A stretch of 64,000 bases of DNA from Nocardia arizonensis (lineage in GTDB: Bacteria; Actinomycetota; Actinomycetes; Mycobacteriales; Mycobacteriaceae), in contig NZ_LGYZ01000116.1 in NCBI RefSeq assembly GCF_001310275.1, positions 46,095 to 110,094 on the forward strand. Reading direction: 5' to 3'. The translations under genes were made by a program, and so were the position numbers. This document shows, piece by piece, positions 1 through 7,926 of the stretch. Numbering within the stretch: position 1 is the stretch's first letter; every line of letters starts with the position of its first letter. The notes under the pieces are model-generated. The model searched no databases, was not told the DNA's origin, and saw nothing but the letters and a program-made list of their open reading frames with translations.

Positions 1-1
1 T

Positions 2-1078
2 CCCGGTCCGTTGGTGCTGCACGCCACCTCGGGACATCTGGCGGAGACCGCCAGCGCGCTCGTCGAACACGGTATGGCGCCGCAGACCCCGGTCGCGGTG
101 ACCGTGCGCGGCACCACCCGCCAGCAGCGCACCATCGAGGCCACCCTGGCCACGCTCAACAGCGCCGCGTCGGAGCTGGTCGGCCCGTTGGTGGTGACCA
201 TCGGCAAGGTGGTCGCGGCGCGGTCGAAGATGTCGTGGTGGGAGTCGCGCGCGCTGTACGGCTGGACCGTGCTGGTGCCGCGCACCAAGGATCAGGCCGC
301 GGAGATGAGCGAACGGCTCGTCACCCACGGCGCCATCCCCATGGAGGTGCCGACCATCGCCGTGGAGCCGCCGCGCAGTCCGGCGCAGATGGAGCGCGCG
401 GTCAAGGGTCTGGTGGACGGCCGCTACCAATGGGTGGTGTTCACCTCGACCAACGCGGTCCGCGCGGTGTGGGAGAAGTTCGCCGAATTCGGTTTGGACG
501 CACGCGCTTTCTCCGGTGTGAAGATCGCCTGCGTGGGCGAGGCCACGGCGGAGAGGGTGCGTTCCTTCGGCATAAATCCCGAGCTGGTGCCGAGTGGGGA
601 GCAGTCCTCGGAGGGGCTGCTCGCCGACTTCCCGCCCTACGACGATGTTTTCGATCCGGTGAACCGGGTGCTGCTGCCGCGCGCCGATATCGCCACCGAG
701 ACGCTCGCCGAGGGGCTGCGCGATCGCGGCTGGGAAATCGATGACGTCACGGCCTACCGCACGGTGCGCGCCTCGCCGCCGCCCGCGGAGACCCGCGAGA
801 TGATCAAGACCGGCGGATTCGACGCGGTCCTGTTCACCTCGTCCTCCACGGTCCGCAATCTGGTCGGCATCGCGGGCAAGCCGCACGCGCGCACGATCGT
901 GGCCTGCATCGGTCCGAAGACGGCGGAGACGGCCATCGAATTCGGTCTGCGCGTTGACGTGCAGCCGGAGGTGGCCCAGGTGGGCCCTCTGGTGGAGGCC
1001 CTGGCCGAACATGCCGCCCGCCTGCGCGCCGAGGGTCTGCTGCCGCCGCCGCGCAAGAAGAGCCGCCGCAGCCGCTGA
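2..1078 (+). CDS. hemD: Uroporphyrinogen-III methyltransferase/synthase fusion (CobA-HemD), 5' end cut by window
   Basis: The reading frame is open from the window edge, so only the 3' part is present (about 358 codons). The first ~70 residues look like the end of a SAM-dependent uroporphyrinogen-III C-methyltransferase domain (VRGTTRQQRTIEATL, then PLVVTIGKVV). From about residue 80 (YGWTVLVPRTKDQA) to the end it is a HemD domain, which closes the hydroxymethylbilane tetrapyrrole to uroporphyrinogen III; VFTSTNAVRAVWE and VLFTSSSTVRNLVG are typical HemD segments. The tail is basic (KKSRRSR). The same fusion lies upstream of hemB in M. tuberculosis (Rv0511-Rv0512), as here. The true start is outside the window. 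Confidence 0.92.
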   Translation, partial: PGPLVLHATSGHLAETASALVEHGMAPQTPVAVTVRGTTRQQRTIEATLATLNSAASELVGPLVVTIGKVVAARSKMSWWESRALYGWTVLVPRTKDQAAEMSERLVTHGAIPMEVPTIAVEPPRSPAQMERAVKGLVDGRYQWVVFTSTNAVRAVWEKFAEFGLDARAFSGVKIACVGEATAERVRSFGINPELVPSGEQSSEGLLADFPPYDDVFDPVNRVLLPRADIATETLAEGLRDRGWEIDDVTAYRTVRASPPPAETREMIKTGGFDAVLFTSSSTVRNLVGIAGKPHARTIVACIGPKTAETAIEFGLRVDVQPEVAQVGPLVEALAEHAARLRAEGLLPPPRKKSRRSR

Positions 1079-1083
1079 TCGGG

Positions 1084-1368
1084 TCAGCGGCTGTAGCGCA
1101 GCAGGGTGCGCACGAGTCGGCAGGTGGCGTCCGATGGCGGGCGGATACCGACGAGATCGGCTGTCCTGCGGATCTTCTCGTTACTCGCCTGCTGCGGTAG
1201 GTAGGTGCCCGAGTCGAGCAGTGCGATGGTCAGTCGCATCGCCTTGAGCCTGCGGTTGTGGGTGATGTACCACTTGCGCGGCCGCCCGGCGGGCAGCGGC
1301 CGCTTCTCCAGCGGTATGTAGGGCTCGATGAGCTGGGATTTCCGGGTTGCGGTCGTGGGCACGAACAT
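1084..1368 (-). CDS. Small basic hypothetical protein
   Basis: I do not recognise this 94-residue protein. It is rich in Arg and Lys in its middle part (GRPRKWYITHNRRLKAMRL) and ends LLRYSR. The middle resembles a nucleic-acid-binding segment but no family can be named. ATG at 1368 is chosen because a purine-rich AGGGGAGG abuts it; that spacing is short, so a downstream start is possible. It lies opposite hemD and hemB, ends 5 bases from the hemD stop (convergent), and is divergent from hemB. Codon use is consistent with a real gene but the call is moderate. Confidence 0.5.
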   Translation of the reverse strand: MFVPTTATRKSQLIEPYIPLEKRPLPAGRPRKWYITHNRRLKAMRLTIALLDSGTYLPQQASNEKIRRTADLVGIRPPSDATCRLVRTLLRYSR

Positions 1369-1552
1369 CCTCCCCTCGCGGTCGGGAACCGACCGCCCGC
1401 GGCCGGAAGCAGGCCGGGGACGTTGCCGATTCCCTTCGAACACTTCTTCGATTGTAGCGGGTGGCACCGACAGGAAACCGCTGGCCCGAATGGTTTTCGC
1501 GGTGCGGAGGATGGTCGGCGCGGGCGGGCGCGAGTCCGACACCTGGCAGGCG

Positions 1553-1558
1553 TATCGT
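1553..1558 (+). promoter_or_regulatory. -10 element (TATCGT) of a probable leaderless hemB transcript
   Basis: TATCGT lies exactly 7 bases before the hemB ATG at 1566 and there is no Shine-Dalgarno in the gap, the arrangement seen at many leaderless actinobacterial genes. Confidence 0.45.
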
Positions 1559-1565
1559 GCGAGCC

Positions 1566-2543
1566 ATGACCGGAACAGACCGCCCACGGCGGTTGCGCCG
1601 TACTCCCGCACTACGCCGTCTCGTGGCCGAAACCACCGTGGAACCACGGCATTTGGTGCTGCCGATGTTCCTCGCCGACGGGCTGGACGGACCGCGTGAG
1701 ATCGGGTCGATGCCCGGCGTCTTCCAGCATTCGATGGATTCACTGCGCAAGGCCGCGGTCGACGCGGTGGCCGCGGGGGTCGGCGGGTTGATGCTCTTCG
1801 GTGTGCCGAGCCCGGAGGACAAGGACGCGACCGGCAGTCAGGCCGGCGACCCCGAGGGCATTCTCAATCGCGGCCTGCGCGCGCTGGCCGAGGAGGTCGG
1901 CGACGCCACCGTGGTCATGGCCGACACCTGCTTGGACGAGTTCACCGATCACGGACACTGCGGCGTGCTCGCCGCCGACGGTTCGGTCGACAACGACGCG
2001 ACGCTGCACCGCTATGTCGACATGGCGCTCGCCCAGGCCGAGGCGGGCGCGGATCTGCTCGGCACCAGCGGCATGATGGACGGTCAGGTCGGCGCGATCC
2101 GGCGCGGTCTGGACGCGGTGGGCCGCACCGACACCGGAATCCTCGCCTACGCCGCGAAATACGCCTCGGCCTTCTACGGACCCTTCCGCGAGGCCGTCGC
2201 GTCCACGCTGGAGGGCGATCGCCGCACGTATCAGCAGGACCCGGCCAATCGCCGGGAATCCATGCGTGAACTCCAACTCGATCTCGCCGAAGGCGCCGAT
2301 ATCGTCATGGTGAAGCCGGCCATGTCGTATCTGGACATTCTGCGCGAGGTCGCCGATCGCGCCACGGTGCCGGTGGCCGCTTATCAGATCTCCGGTGAGT
2401 ACGCCATGATCACCGCCGCCGCCGAACGCGGCTGGATCGATCGTCGCGCGGCGGTGCTGGAATCACTTACCGGAATCCGGCGGGCGGGCGCCGATATCGT
2501 GCTCACCTACTGGGCGACAGAGGCAGCGCACTGGCTATCGTGA
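1566..2543 (+). CDS. hemB: Delta-aminolevulinic acid dehydratase (porphobilinogen synthase)
   Basis: HemB condenses two 5-aminolevulinate molecules to porphobilinogen, the second committed step of heme and corrinoid synthesis in the cytosol. The 325-residue length is normal. The active-site signature GADIVMVKPAMSY is present with the Schiff-base lysine near residue 250; the second conserved lysine is in LAYAAKYASAFYGPF. The metal-site region reads DTCLDEFTDHGHCG (about residues 120-133), so it keeps two of the three cysteines found in zinc-dependent enzymes and has Asp at the middle position. ATG 1566 is preferred over an in-frame start at 1461 because the family begins close to RRLRRTPALRRL and a -10 element sits 7 bases upstream. 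Its GTGA end overlaps the next gene. Confidence 0.96.
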   Translation: MTGTDRPRRLRRTPALRRLVAETTVEPRHLVLPMFLADGLDGPREIGSMPGVFQHSMDSLRKAAVDAVAAGVGGLMLFGVPSPEDKDATGSQAGDPEGILNRGLRALAEEVGDATVVMADTCLDEFTDHGHCGVLAADGSVDNDATLHRYVDMALAQAEAGADLLGTSGMMDGQVGAIRRGLDAVGRTDTGILAYAAKYASAFYGPFREAVASTLEGDRRTYQQDPANRRESMRELQLDLAEGADIVMVKPAMSYLDILREVADRATVPVAAYQISGEYAMITAAAERGWIDRRAAVLESLTGIRRAGADIVLTYWATEAAHWLS

Positions 2544-3073
2544 CGAATATGCAGTATTCGGTGCGTCTCGAGCCCGCGCCGCGCCCGCCCATGCCCGAAG
2601 ATGTACGGACCGCGCGTCAACTGTGGTGGGCCGTCGTCGCTTTCGGCATCGTGCAGTTGGCGGCGTCGATGGTGGTGGCGATGGGACGGCGCCGAGAATT
2701 CGCCGAGCAGATGCTCGACCAGATGCGCACGGCCGATCCGAACACCACCGCGACCCTGGCGAGCGTGGACCTGCTCGTGTTGGTGGCGTTCGGCTTCGTC
2801 GTGATATTCGGAGTCGTGACCACCGCGCTCGGATTGTTGTTCATCCATTTCTTCGGGCGCGGCAAACTATGGGCACGCACGCTGCTGACCATTGTGGGGG
2901 TGTGGCTGGTGCTGATGGCGGCGGGTACCCTTTTCGCACTGGACGCTGTCACCGGAATCTCATCGCTGGTCGCGGGCGGTGCGGCGATTGTGCAGGGGGT
3001 CCTCGCGGGTGGCGCGGTATATCTGGGCCACCGCCCCGATTCGACCGCTTACTTCCTGATGAACCGTCGGTGA
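2540..3073 (+). CDS. Four-helix membrane protein downstream of hemB
   Basis: The GTG start overlaps the hemB stop (GTGA), implying translational coupling. The 177-residue product has about four hydrophobic segments: residues 30-50 (WWAVVAFGIVQLAASMVVAM), 75-100, 112-133 (LLTIVGVWLVLMAAGTLFAL) and 143-162. No catalytic motif is visible. It occupies the position of the transmembrane genes that follow hemB in mycobacteria, but no function is known to me. It ends HRPDSTAYFLMNRR, a short cytosolic tail. Confidence 0.8.
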   Translation: MTNMQYSVRLEPAPRPPMPEDVRTARQLWWAVVAFGIVQLAASMVVAMGRRREFAEQMLDQMRTADPNTTATLASVDLLVLVAFGFVVIFGVVTTALGLLFIHFFGRGKLWARTLLTIVGVWLVLMAAGTLFALDAVTGISSLVAGGAAIVQGVLAGGAVYLGHRPDSTAYFLMNRR

Positions 3074-3120
3074 ATGTCTGGCATACCAACCGCGGGGTTT
3101 GTGCTTCGGGCGGCGGCATG

Positions 3121-3126
3121 TATGGT
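3121..3126 (+). promoter_or_regulatory. Candidate -10 (TATGGT) for the small membrane gene
   Basis: TATGGT at 3121 follows a weak -35-like TTGTGC (3099-3104) by 16 bases, about 105 bases upstream of the ATG at 3231. Confidence 0.25.
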
Positions 3127-3230
3127 GAGGGTTGTCACAGCGGACATGGGAACCGGAGGTCCTCGGTCACACGTTGCGTCGCCTCGGGCGACCGCGTGCG
3201 CCGTCGGACGCCGGGGGATCGGAGGCAACG

Positions 3231-3350
3231 ATGCGAGTGGTGATCCAACAGCCGCAGAGCATTCGGCGAGACGTATTCGTGCTGAGCCTCCTCGTTCTGT
3301 TCGGTCTGGTCACCGTCGCGGTGTTGCTGCTGCCCGGCGTGGTCGGCTGA
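3231..3350 (+). CDS. 39-residue single-pass membrane protein
   Basis: A 39-codon gene with a good ribosome-binding site (GGAGGCAACG before ATG 3231). The product is a short basic N-terminus (MRVVIQQPQSIRRD) followed by one membrane helix (VFVLSLLVLFGLVTVAVLLL) ending PGVVG. A longer in-frame start exists at 3132, but the RBS and the nature of the extra residues favour 3231. Nothing identifies its function; it may be an accessory of the neighbouring membrane proteins. Confidence 0.55.
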   Translation: MRVVIQQPQSIRRDVFVLSLLVLFGLVTVAVLLLPGVVG

Positions 3351-3399
3351 TCGGCCCGCTCGACTCCCCTGGTGTCATCGTCGTGATCGGCACCGCGGC

Positions 3400-3915
3400 A
3401 TGACCGACGTGCGCGATGACGCGGTTCTGTTCGCCGAACCGGGAGCCCGGTGGCGCACGGTCGCCTACGGGCCGGTGCTCTGCCTGGCCGTTCTCGTCGC
3501 CGAACTCGTCAGCGGCGGTCCAGTGCACTGGTTCGCGCTGATCTTCTGCGGCGCGTTGATCGCCGGATTCGTGTGGTTACAGGTGCTCGCCGGACGGCGG
3601 CACGTCAGCGTCGAACTCACCGGCACGGGTCTGCGCGAGGGCACCGAGACACTGCCGCTGAGCGGCATCGCCGAGATCATGCCCGAACGCGACGACGATT
3701 CCTGGGACGATGATGACTGGGAGTCCGCGCGGGCGCTCGGCGAGTTGACCGGCGTGCCGCGCAGACGGACCGGAATCGGACTGCGACTGCGCGACGGCGG
3801 ATACGTGCAGGCGTGGGCGCGCGACCATCGAGGATTGCGCGCGGCGCTCGGCCACGCCCTCGCCGCGCCCTCCGAACCAGCGGACCGACACGACGAGGAC
3901 GGAGCGGAACGGTGA
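3400..3915 (+). CDS. Membrane protein with acidic PH-like cytosolic domain
   Basis: 171 residues with two close membrane helices near residues 24-58 (PVLCLAVLVAELVSGG and WFALIFCGALIAGFVWLQVLAG), followed by a soluble part that reads like a small beta domain (VSVELTGTGLREGTETLPLSGIAEIMPE) interrupted by a strongly acidic patch (DDDSWDDDDWE). This layout, two helices then a PH-like fold, is common in uncharacterised actinobacterial proteins. It is probably the counterpart of a transmembrane gene downstream of hemB in M. tuberculosis (Rv0513 region). The stop overlaps the start of the following gene. Function unknown. Confidence 0.75.
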   Translation: MTDVRDDAVLFAEPGARWRTVAYGPVLCLAVLVAELVSGGPVHWFALIFCGALIAGFVWLQVLAGRRHVSVELTGTGLREGTETLPLSGIAEIMPERDDDSWDDDDWESARALGELTGVPRRRTGIGLRLRDGGYVQAWARDHRGLRAALGHALAAPSEPADRHDEDGAER

Positions 3916-4160
3916 GACAGCCAATCGCGGTCGCGCTCGGCGAAACGGTGATCGCGGCACTGTGTCTGGTCGGCGCGGCGACGAGTTGGGACAACGGCAC
4001 GGTACCGACCGCGTTCGCTGCCAACGGTGAGCTGCCCGCGTTCGAGGCGACCCGCTATGTCGCGCCGTGGCTGGTGCTCTCGGTCTTTCTGGTCACCGTG
4101 GCCGGACTGCTGCTCGTCGACGCGCTCGCGCGAGCCGCGCGGACCCGATCGCGCGTCTGA
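3912..4160 (+). CDS. Small two-helix membrane protein
   Basis: The GTG at 3912 overlaps the preceding stop (GTGA), so the start is fixed by coupling rather than by the longer open frame from 3813. The 82-residue product has an N-terminal hydrophobic segment (residues 5-23), an exported or loop region (WDNGTVPTAFAANGELP) and a second helix (residues 48-70, WLVLSVFLVTVAGLLLVDAL) with a basic tail. It corresponds in position to Rv0514. Function unknown. Confidence 0.7.
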   Translation: MRQPIAVALGETVIAALCLVGAATSWDNGTVPTAFAANGELPAFEATRYVAPWLVLSVFLVTVAGLLLVDALARAARTRSRV

Positions 4161-4207
4161 TCGCGCGAGACCTGTTTCGGAGCCCGGCGACCGGGAACGT
4201 CTTTCCC

Positions 4208-4420
4208 ATGACGGCGACGATCCGCGCGAAGACGATGGTTCTCGGGATTGTGGCAGGCGGACTCATGGGTGCGCCGTCCGCCGCCACGGCCCTTGCGGAC
4301 CCGGCGGAGCCGGCCTCGGGTCGGCCCGCCGCGGTCGCGAATCCGCTGCCGGGACTGCTCGGCGTCGTGCCCTGTCTGATCACCACGGGGTCGGCGCTGT
4401 TCTGCACGGGGATCACCTAG
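4208..4420 (+). CDS. Small secreted two-cysteine peptide (first of a pair)
   Basis: 70 residues: a Sec-type signal peptide (KTMVLGIVAGGLMGAPSAATALA) followed by a roughly 40-residue mature peptide that is proline-rich and ends in a cysteine hairpin, PCLITTGSALFCTGIT (C-x9-C, then four residues to the end). ATG 4208 is followed by a basic n-region (TATIRAK). A second gene of the same design lies 160 bases downstream. I know of no named family; these look like short exported peptides with one disulfide. Confidence 0.6.
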   Translation: MTATIRAKTMVLGIVAGGLMGAPSAATALADPAEPASGRPAAVANPLPGLLGVVPCLITTGSALFCTGIT

Positions 4421-4581
4421 CCGCGCAACGGGTTCGCGGTGCGATCGCCCGCCGGTAGCTCGTTCGGCGCGACAGCGGCGGCGGGGCGCGAGGCGTAACG
4501 GTCGCGTCGCATCCCGCGACGTTTCCGGTAGCGGTCGGTGTTCGACTGTGTCCCAATATGTTTCGAACAAGAGGTGTATCC

Positions 4582-4803
4582 GTGCGAGTTATGGTGACAA
4601 GATTCGGAATTGGTCTGCTCGCGGTGGCCGCGATGGGTGTCGCGGCCGGACCGGCCGCGGCCGAACCGACCGCCCCGCCGTCGCGATCCGTTCCGGTCGC
4701 CGATCCGGGCCTGGTGCCCGAAACCGGTTCGGCGGGCGCTTACAACAACCTCATGTGCTGGCTGCACACCATCTCCGCGGACGTGCCCTGCCGGTACACC
4801 TAG
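4582..4803 (+). CDS. Small secreted two-cysteine peptide (second of a pair)
   Basis: GTG 4582 is preferred over ATG 4558 because AGAGGTG lies 5 bases upstream. The ~73-residue product has a signal peptide (RFGIGLLAVAAMGVAAGPAAAE), a proline-rich spacer, and a C-terminal MCWLHTISADVPCRYT, i.e. C-x10-C with three residues after the last cysteine. The design matches the gene at 4208 although the sequences differ, so the two are probably diverged paralogues. Function unknown. Confidence 0.62.
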   Translation: MRVMVTRFGIGLLAVAAMGVAAGPAAAEPTAPPSRSVPVADPGLVPETGSAGAYNNLMCWLHTISADVPCRYT

Positions 4804-4827
4804 TCCGCGCCGGTCGGTCGGGCGGGG

Positions 4828-5232
4828 TCAGCGTGTCCAGTTCTGGTAGACGTCCAGAACGCGGCCGTCGCGGGTGCCCGGCGCATTGAGATAGACGGTG
4901 ATCGACCCGTCGGGATGTGCCGCCGCCTCCGAGATGACCTGCCGCAGTGAGGCGTGCACCCCGCCCTGCTGGTCGCGATATATCTGGGTGTCGCTGTGCA
5001 GGCCCGCGCCGATGCGACTCAGCGGCACGACCATCGTGACCAGCGCCGGGATCGGCCCGTCCGCCACGCGCGCGGTCTCGTCGTGGCTCAGCGCGATGCC
5101 CGCGCGACCCTCCTGCGGATCGAGAACCGGCTGTGCCGCCGCCGCGGTGCCCGCACCGACGGCGACGGCAGTGAGGGCGCCCGCGGCGAGGGCGCCCGCG
5201 GCGAGAGTTACGGTTCTGACGGCGATCCCCAT
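4828..5232 (-). CDS. Secreted alanine-rich hypothetical protein
   Basis: ATG 5232 has AGGAGG 6 bases upstream, which beats the longer frame from 5286. The 134-residue product has a signal peptide (residues 1-32, MGIAVRTVTLAAGALAAGAL then AVGAGTAAAAQ) and a mature domain of about 100 residues without cysteines (IPALVTMVVPLSRIGAG, SITVYLNAPGTRDGRVLDVYQNW). No family recognised. It is convergent with the two-cysteine peptide gene and divergent from hemL, with a 178-base gap that must hold both promoters. Confidence 0.7.
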   Translation of the reverse strand: MGIAVRTVTLAAGALAAGALTAVAVGAGTAAAAQPVLDPQEGRAGIALSHDETARVADGPIPALVTMVVPLSRIGAGLHSDTQIYRDQQGGVHASLRQVISEAAAHPDGSITVYLNAPGTRDGRVLDVYQNWTR

Positions 5233-5410
5233 GAGTACCTCCTGGCCGGACGGATGCGATGACGCACCGACATTACGCACCGGCAACCTTCCAGCGATCG
5301 ATATCGCACGCGCCGAGGGGGCGTGTTGCCGATCTTGGTCCCTGCGGCGTGCGTCACTCCACTACACCCTGTCGTCGACTCGTCCCGCCGGGACTGAGAG
5401 ACTGGAGGCC

Positions 5411-6748
5411 GTGAGTTCCTCTCGGCGCGTGACCAGGGCAGCTGTACCGATTTCCGCTCAGCTCTTCGACCGGGCGAGTTCGGTGATCCCCGGCGGCGTC
5501 AATTCGCCGGTGCGGGCGTTCGCCTCGGTCGGCGGCACCCCGAGATTCATCGCCTCGGCCAACGGCGCCACGCTGACCGACGTCGACGGCAACGAATACG
5601 TCGACCTCGTCTGTTCCTGGGGGCCGATGATCCTCGGCCATGCCCACCCGGCCGTGGTCGAGGCGGTGCGCGCGGCCGCGACCGGCGGCCTGTCCTTCGG
5701 CGCGCCCACCGAGGCGGAGATCGAACTGGCCGAGGCCATCGTCGAGCGGGTCGACCCGGTCGAGCGGGTCCGCCTGGTCAATTCCGGCACCGAGGCCACC
5801 ATGAGCGCGGTCCGGTTGGCGCGCGGCTACACCGGCCGCTCCAAGATCATCAAATTCTCCGGCTGCTACCACGGTCACGTGGACGCGCTGCTGGCCGACG
5901 CGGGCTCCGGCGTCGCGACCCTCGGTCTGCCCACCTCGCCCGGCGTCACCGGCGCGCAGGCCGCGGACACACTGGTACTGCCGTACAACGATCTCGACGC
6001 CGTGGCCGCGGCCTTCGCCGCCGATCCCGGTGCGATCGCCTGCGTGATCACCGAGGCGGCGGCCGGGAACATGGGCGCGGTCGCGCCTGCGCCCGGATTC
6101 AACGCGGGTCTGCGCGCGCTCACCGAACAGCACGGTGCGCTGCTGATCATGGACGAGGTCATGACCGGATTCCGGGTCTCGCGCGCGGGCTGGTTCGGGC
6201 GCGAGGGCGTCGCCGGTGATCTCTACACCTTCGGCAAGGTCATGAGCGGCGGACTGCCGGCGGCGGCGTTCGGCGGCCGCGCCGAGATCATGAATCAGCT
6301 CGCCCCGCTCGGCCCGGTGTATCAGGCGGGCACGCTCTCGGGTAATCCGGTGGCCGTCGCGGCCGGTCTGGCGACGCTGCGGGCCGCCGACGACGCGGTG
6401 TACGCCGCGCTGGACCGCAATGCCGAACGGCTCGGCGGGCTGTTCACCGAGGCGCTCACCGCGGCCGGGGTCGAGCATCGAGTGCAGTTCGCGGGCAATA
6501 TGGTGAGCGTGTTCTTCGCCGATCGCCCGGTGACCGATTACGCGGCCGCCAAGGCCAGCCAGACCTGGCGTTTTCCCGCCTTCTTCCACGCACTGCTCGA
6601 GGCGGGCGTGTACGCGCCGCCCAGTGCGTTCGAGGCGTGGTTCGTCTCCGCGGCGCTCGACGAGAACGCGTTCGACCGTATCGCCGCCGCCCTGCCCGCC
6701 GCCGCGTCCGCGGCCGCGGCCGCAACCCCCGAAGGATCCCGCGCGTGA
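5411..6748 (+). CDS. hemL: Glutamate-1-semialdehyde 2,1-aminomutase
   Basis: HemL converts glutamate-1-semialdehyde to 5-aminolevulinate with PLP, the last step of the C5 route that feeds HemB. The 445-residue length fits. Visible family features are SVIPGGVNSPVRAF near the N-terminus, NSGTEATMSAVRLARG, the DEVMTGFR cofactor-binding Asp, and the PLP lysine in TFGKVMSGGLP (about residue 276). GTG 5411 is chosen because GGAGG precedes it; GTG 5429 is an alternative. A NANNNT element (GAGACT) also sits 7 bases upstream. The stop overlaps the next start (GTGA), starting a five-gene coupled run toward cytochrome c biogenesis. Confidence 0.95.
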   Translation: MSSSRRVTRAAVPISAQLFDRASSVIPGGVNSPVRAFASVGGTPRFIASANGATLTDVDGNEYVDLVCSWGPMILGHAHPAVVEAVRAAATGGLSFGAPTEAEIELAEAIVERVDPVERVRLVNSGTEATMSAVRLARGYTGRSKIIKFSGCYHGHVDALLADAGSGVATLGLPTSPGVTGAQAADTLVLPYNDLDAVAAAFAADPGAIACVITEAAAGNMGAVAPAPGFNAGLRALTEQHGALLIMDEVMTGFRVSRAGWFGREGVAGDLYTFGKVMSGGLPAAAFGGRAEIMNQLAPLGPVYQAGTLSGNPVAVAAGLATLRAADDAVYAALDRNAERLGGLFTEALTAAGVEHRVQFAGNMVSVFFADRPVTDYAAAKASQTWRFPAFFHALLEAGVYAPPSAFEAWFVSAALDENAFDRIAAALPAAASAAAAATPEGSRA

Positions 6749-7926
6749 GTTCCGACCACGATCAGCCCGACGTCCGGCGAGGACTGGACAGCACATCCGC
6801 CGAACCGAACGAGTCCGCCGCCGCGTCCGCGGGACCGGCGGACGACGCCGCGGGCGTCGAGTCGCAATCCGCCGTGCCCGCGGTCGCTGCCGCGGAGGCC
6901 GCCGCGGCGCTCGCGCTCGCCGAGGGCGCCGATGTCGCCGACGCCGCCGCGCGCGCGGGAGGGGCCGCGAGCGCGGCTCGTTCCGAAGCCGAGTCGGCCA
7001 TCGAGGACGCGGTGGCGGTCGCGGAGATCGTCGCCGTGGGTGAGCCCACGGAAGCCGCCGTTGGCGTGGTTTCCGAATCGGCCGACGGCGCGGGTGTGAC
7101 CACCGACGCGGCCGACCGCGCGGAGGAGTTCGCGGCGGCGACGGAGTCGGTGGCCGAGAGCACCGCCCCGGCGGACGAAGATCCCGAGGACGATGTCGAG
7201 GCGTCCGAAGCGGCTCCGGTCGCCGAGCCGGGTTCGCGGACATCCGCGACGACCGCGCGTCCGCGTGAGGACGGCGAGGACGAACCCATCGATGCGGCTA
7301 TCGAGACCATCGTGCACGTGCTGCGGCACGGTGAGGTGCACAACCCCAAGGGCATTCTGTACGGTCGTCTGCCCGGATTCAGCCTGTCGGTGACCGGTCG
7401 CGCGCAGGCCACCGCGGTCGCGCACTCGCTGTCGGATCACGATGTGGCCCTGGTGATCGCGTCCCCGCTGCAACGCGCGCAGGAGACCGCGGGGCCGATC
7501 GCGACGCGCCACGGGCTGATCGTGCGCACCGACGAGAATCTCATCGAAGCGGGCAATACCTTCGAAGGTCTGCGGGTTTCCGTCGGTGACGGCGCGCTGC
7601 GCAAGCCCCGGCACTGGTGGAAACTGCGCGACCCGTTCACCCCGTCCTGGGGCGAGCCCTATCTCCAGATCGCGCATCGCATGCTGGCCGCGGTGAACAA
7701 GGCCAGGGTCGAGGCGGCCGGACACGAGGCGGTGCTGGTGTCACATCAGCTGCCGGTGTGGACCCTGCGCCGATTCCTCCAGGGCCAGCGGCTCTGGCAC
7801 GACCCGCGACGGCGCCAGTGCTCGCTGGCCTCGCTGACCTCGCTGGTCTATCAGGGCGACATCCTCGTCGACATCGTGTACTCCGAACCCGCGGGCGGCT
7901 CCGACCCGTCGGTGCACGGCGCATGA
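6745..7926 (+). CDS. Histidine phosphatase family protein with long disordered N-terminus
   Basis: The C-terminal ~210 residues form a phosphoglycerate-mutase-like histidine phosphatase: VLRHGEVHNP holds the catalytic RHG, SPLQRAQETAGPIA the second arginine, and EAVLVSHQLPVW the second histidine. The first ~185 residues are low-complexity, dominated by Ala, Glu, Asp and Val, with no predicted fold. The coupled GTG start (GTGA overlap with hemL) fixes this extension as translated. In M. tuberculosis the phosphatase (Rv0525) sits in the same place between hemL and the ccs genes. The substrate is unknown; location suggests a link to heme handling, which is inference. Confidence 0.88.
   Translation: MSSDHDQPDVRRGLDSTSAEPNESAAASAGPADDAAGVESQSAVPAVAAAEAAAALALAEGADVADAAARAGGAASAARSEAESAIEDAVAVAEIVAVGEPTEAAVGVVSESADGAGVTTDAADRAEEFAAATESVAESTAPADEDPEDDVEASEAAPVAEPGSRTSATTARPREDGEDEPIDAAIETIVHVLRHGEVHNPKGILYGRLPGFSLSVTGRAQATAVAHSLSDHDVALVIASPLQRAQETAGPIATRHGLIVRTDENLIEAGNTFEGLRVSVGDGALRKPRHWWKLRDPFTPSWGEPYLQIAHRMLAAVNKARVEAAGHEAVLVSHQLPVWTLRRFLQGQRLWHDPRRRQCSLASLTSLVYQGDILVDIVYSEPAGGSDPSVHGA

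Noticed and set aside
5354..7243. 629-residue frame on the minus strand opposite hemL
   Set aside because: It is Arg/Gly/His-rich with no domain and is the antisense shadow of hemL and the phosphatase gene in GC-rich DNA.
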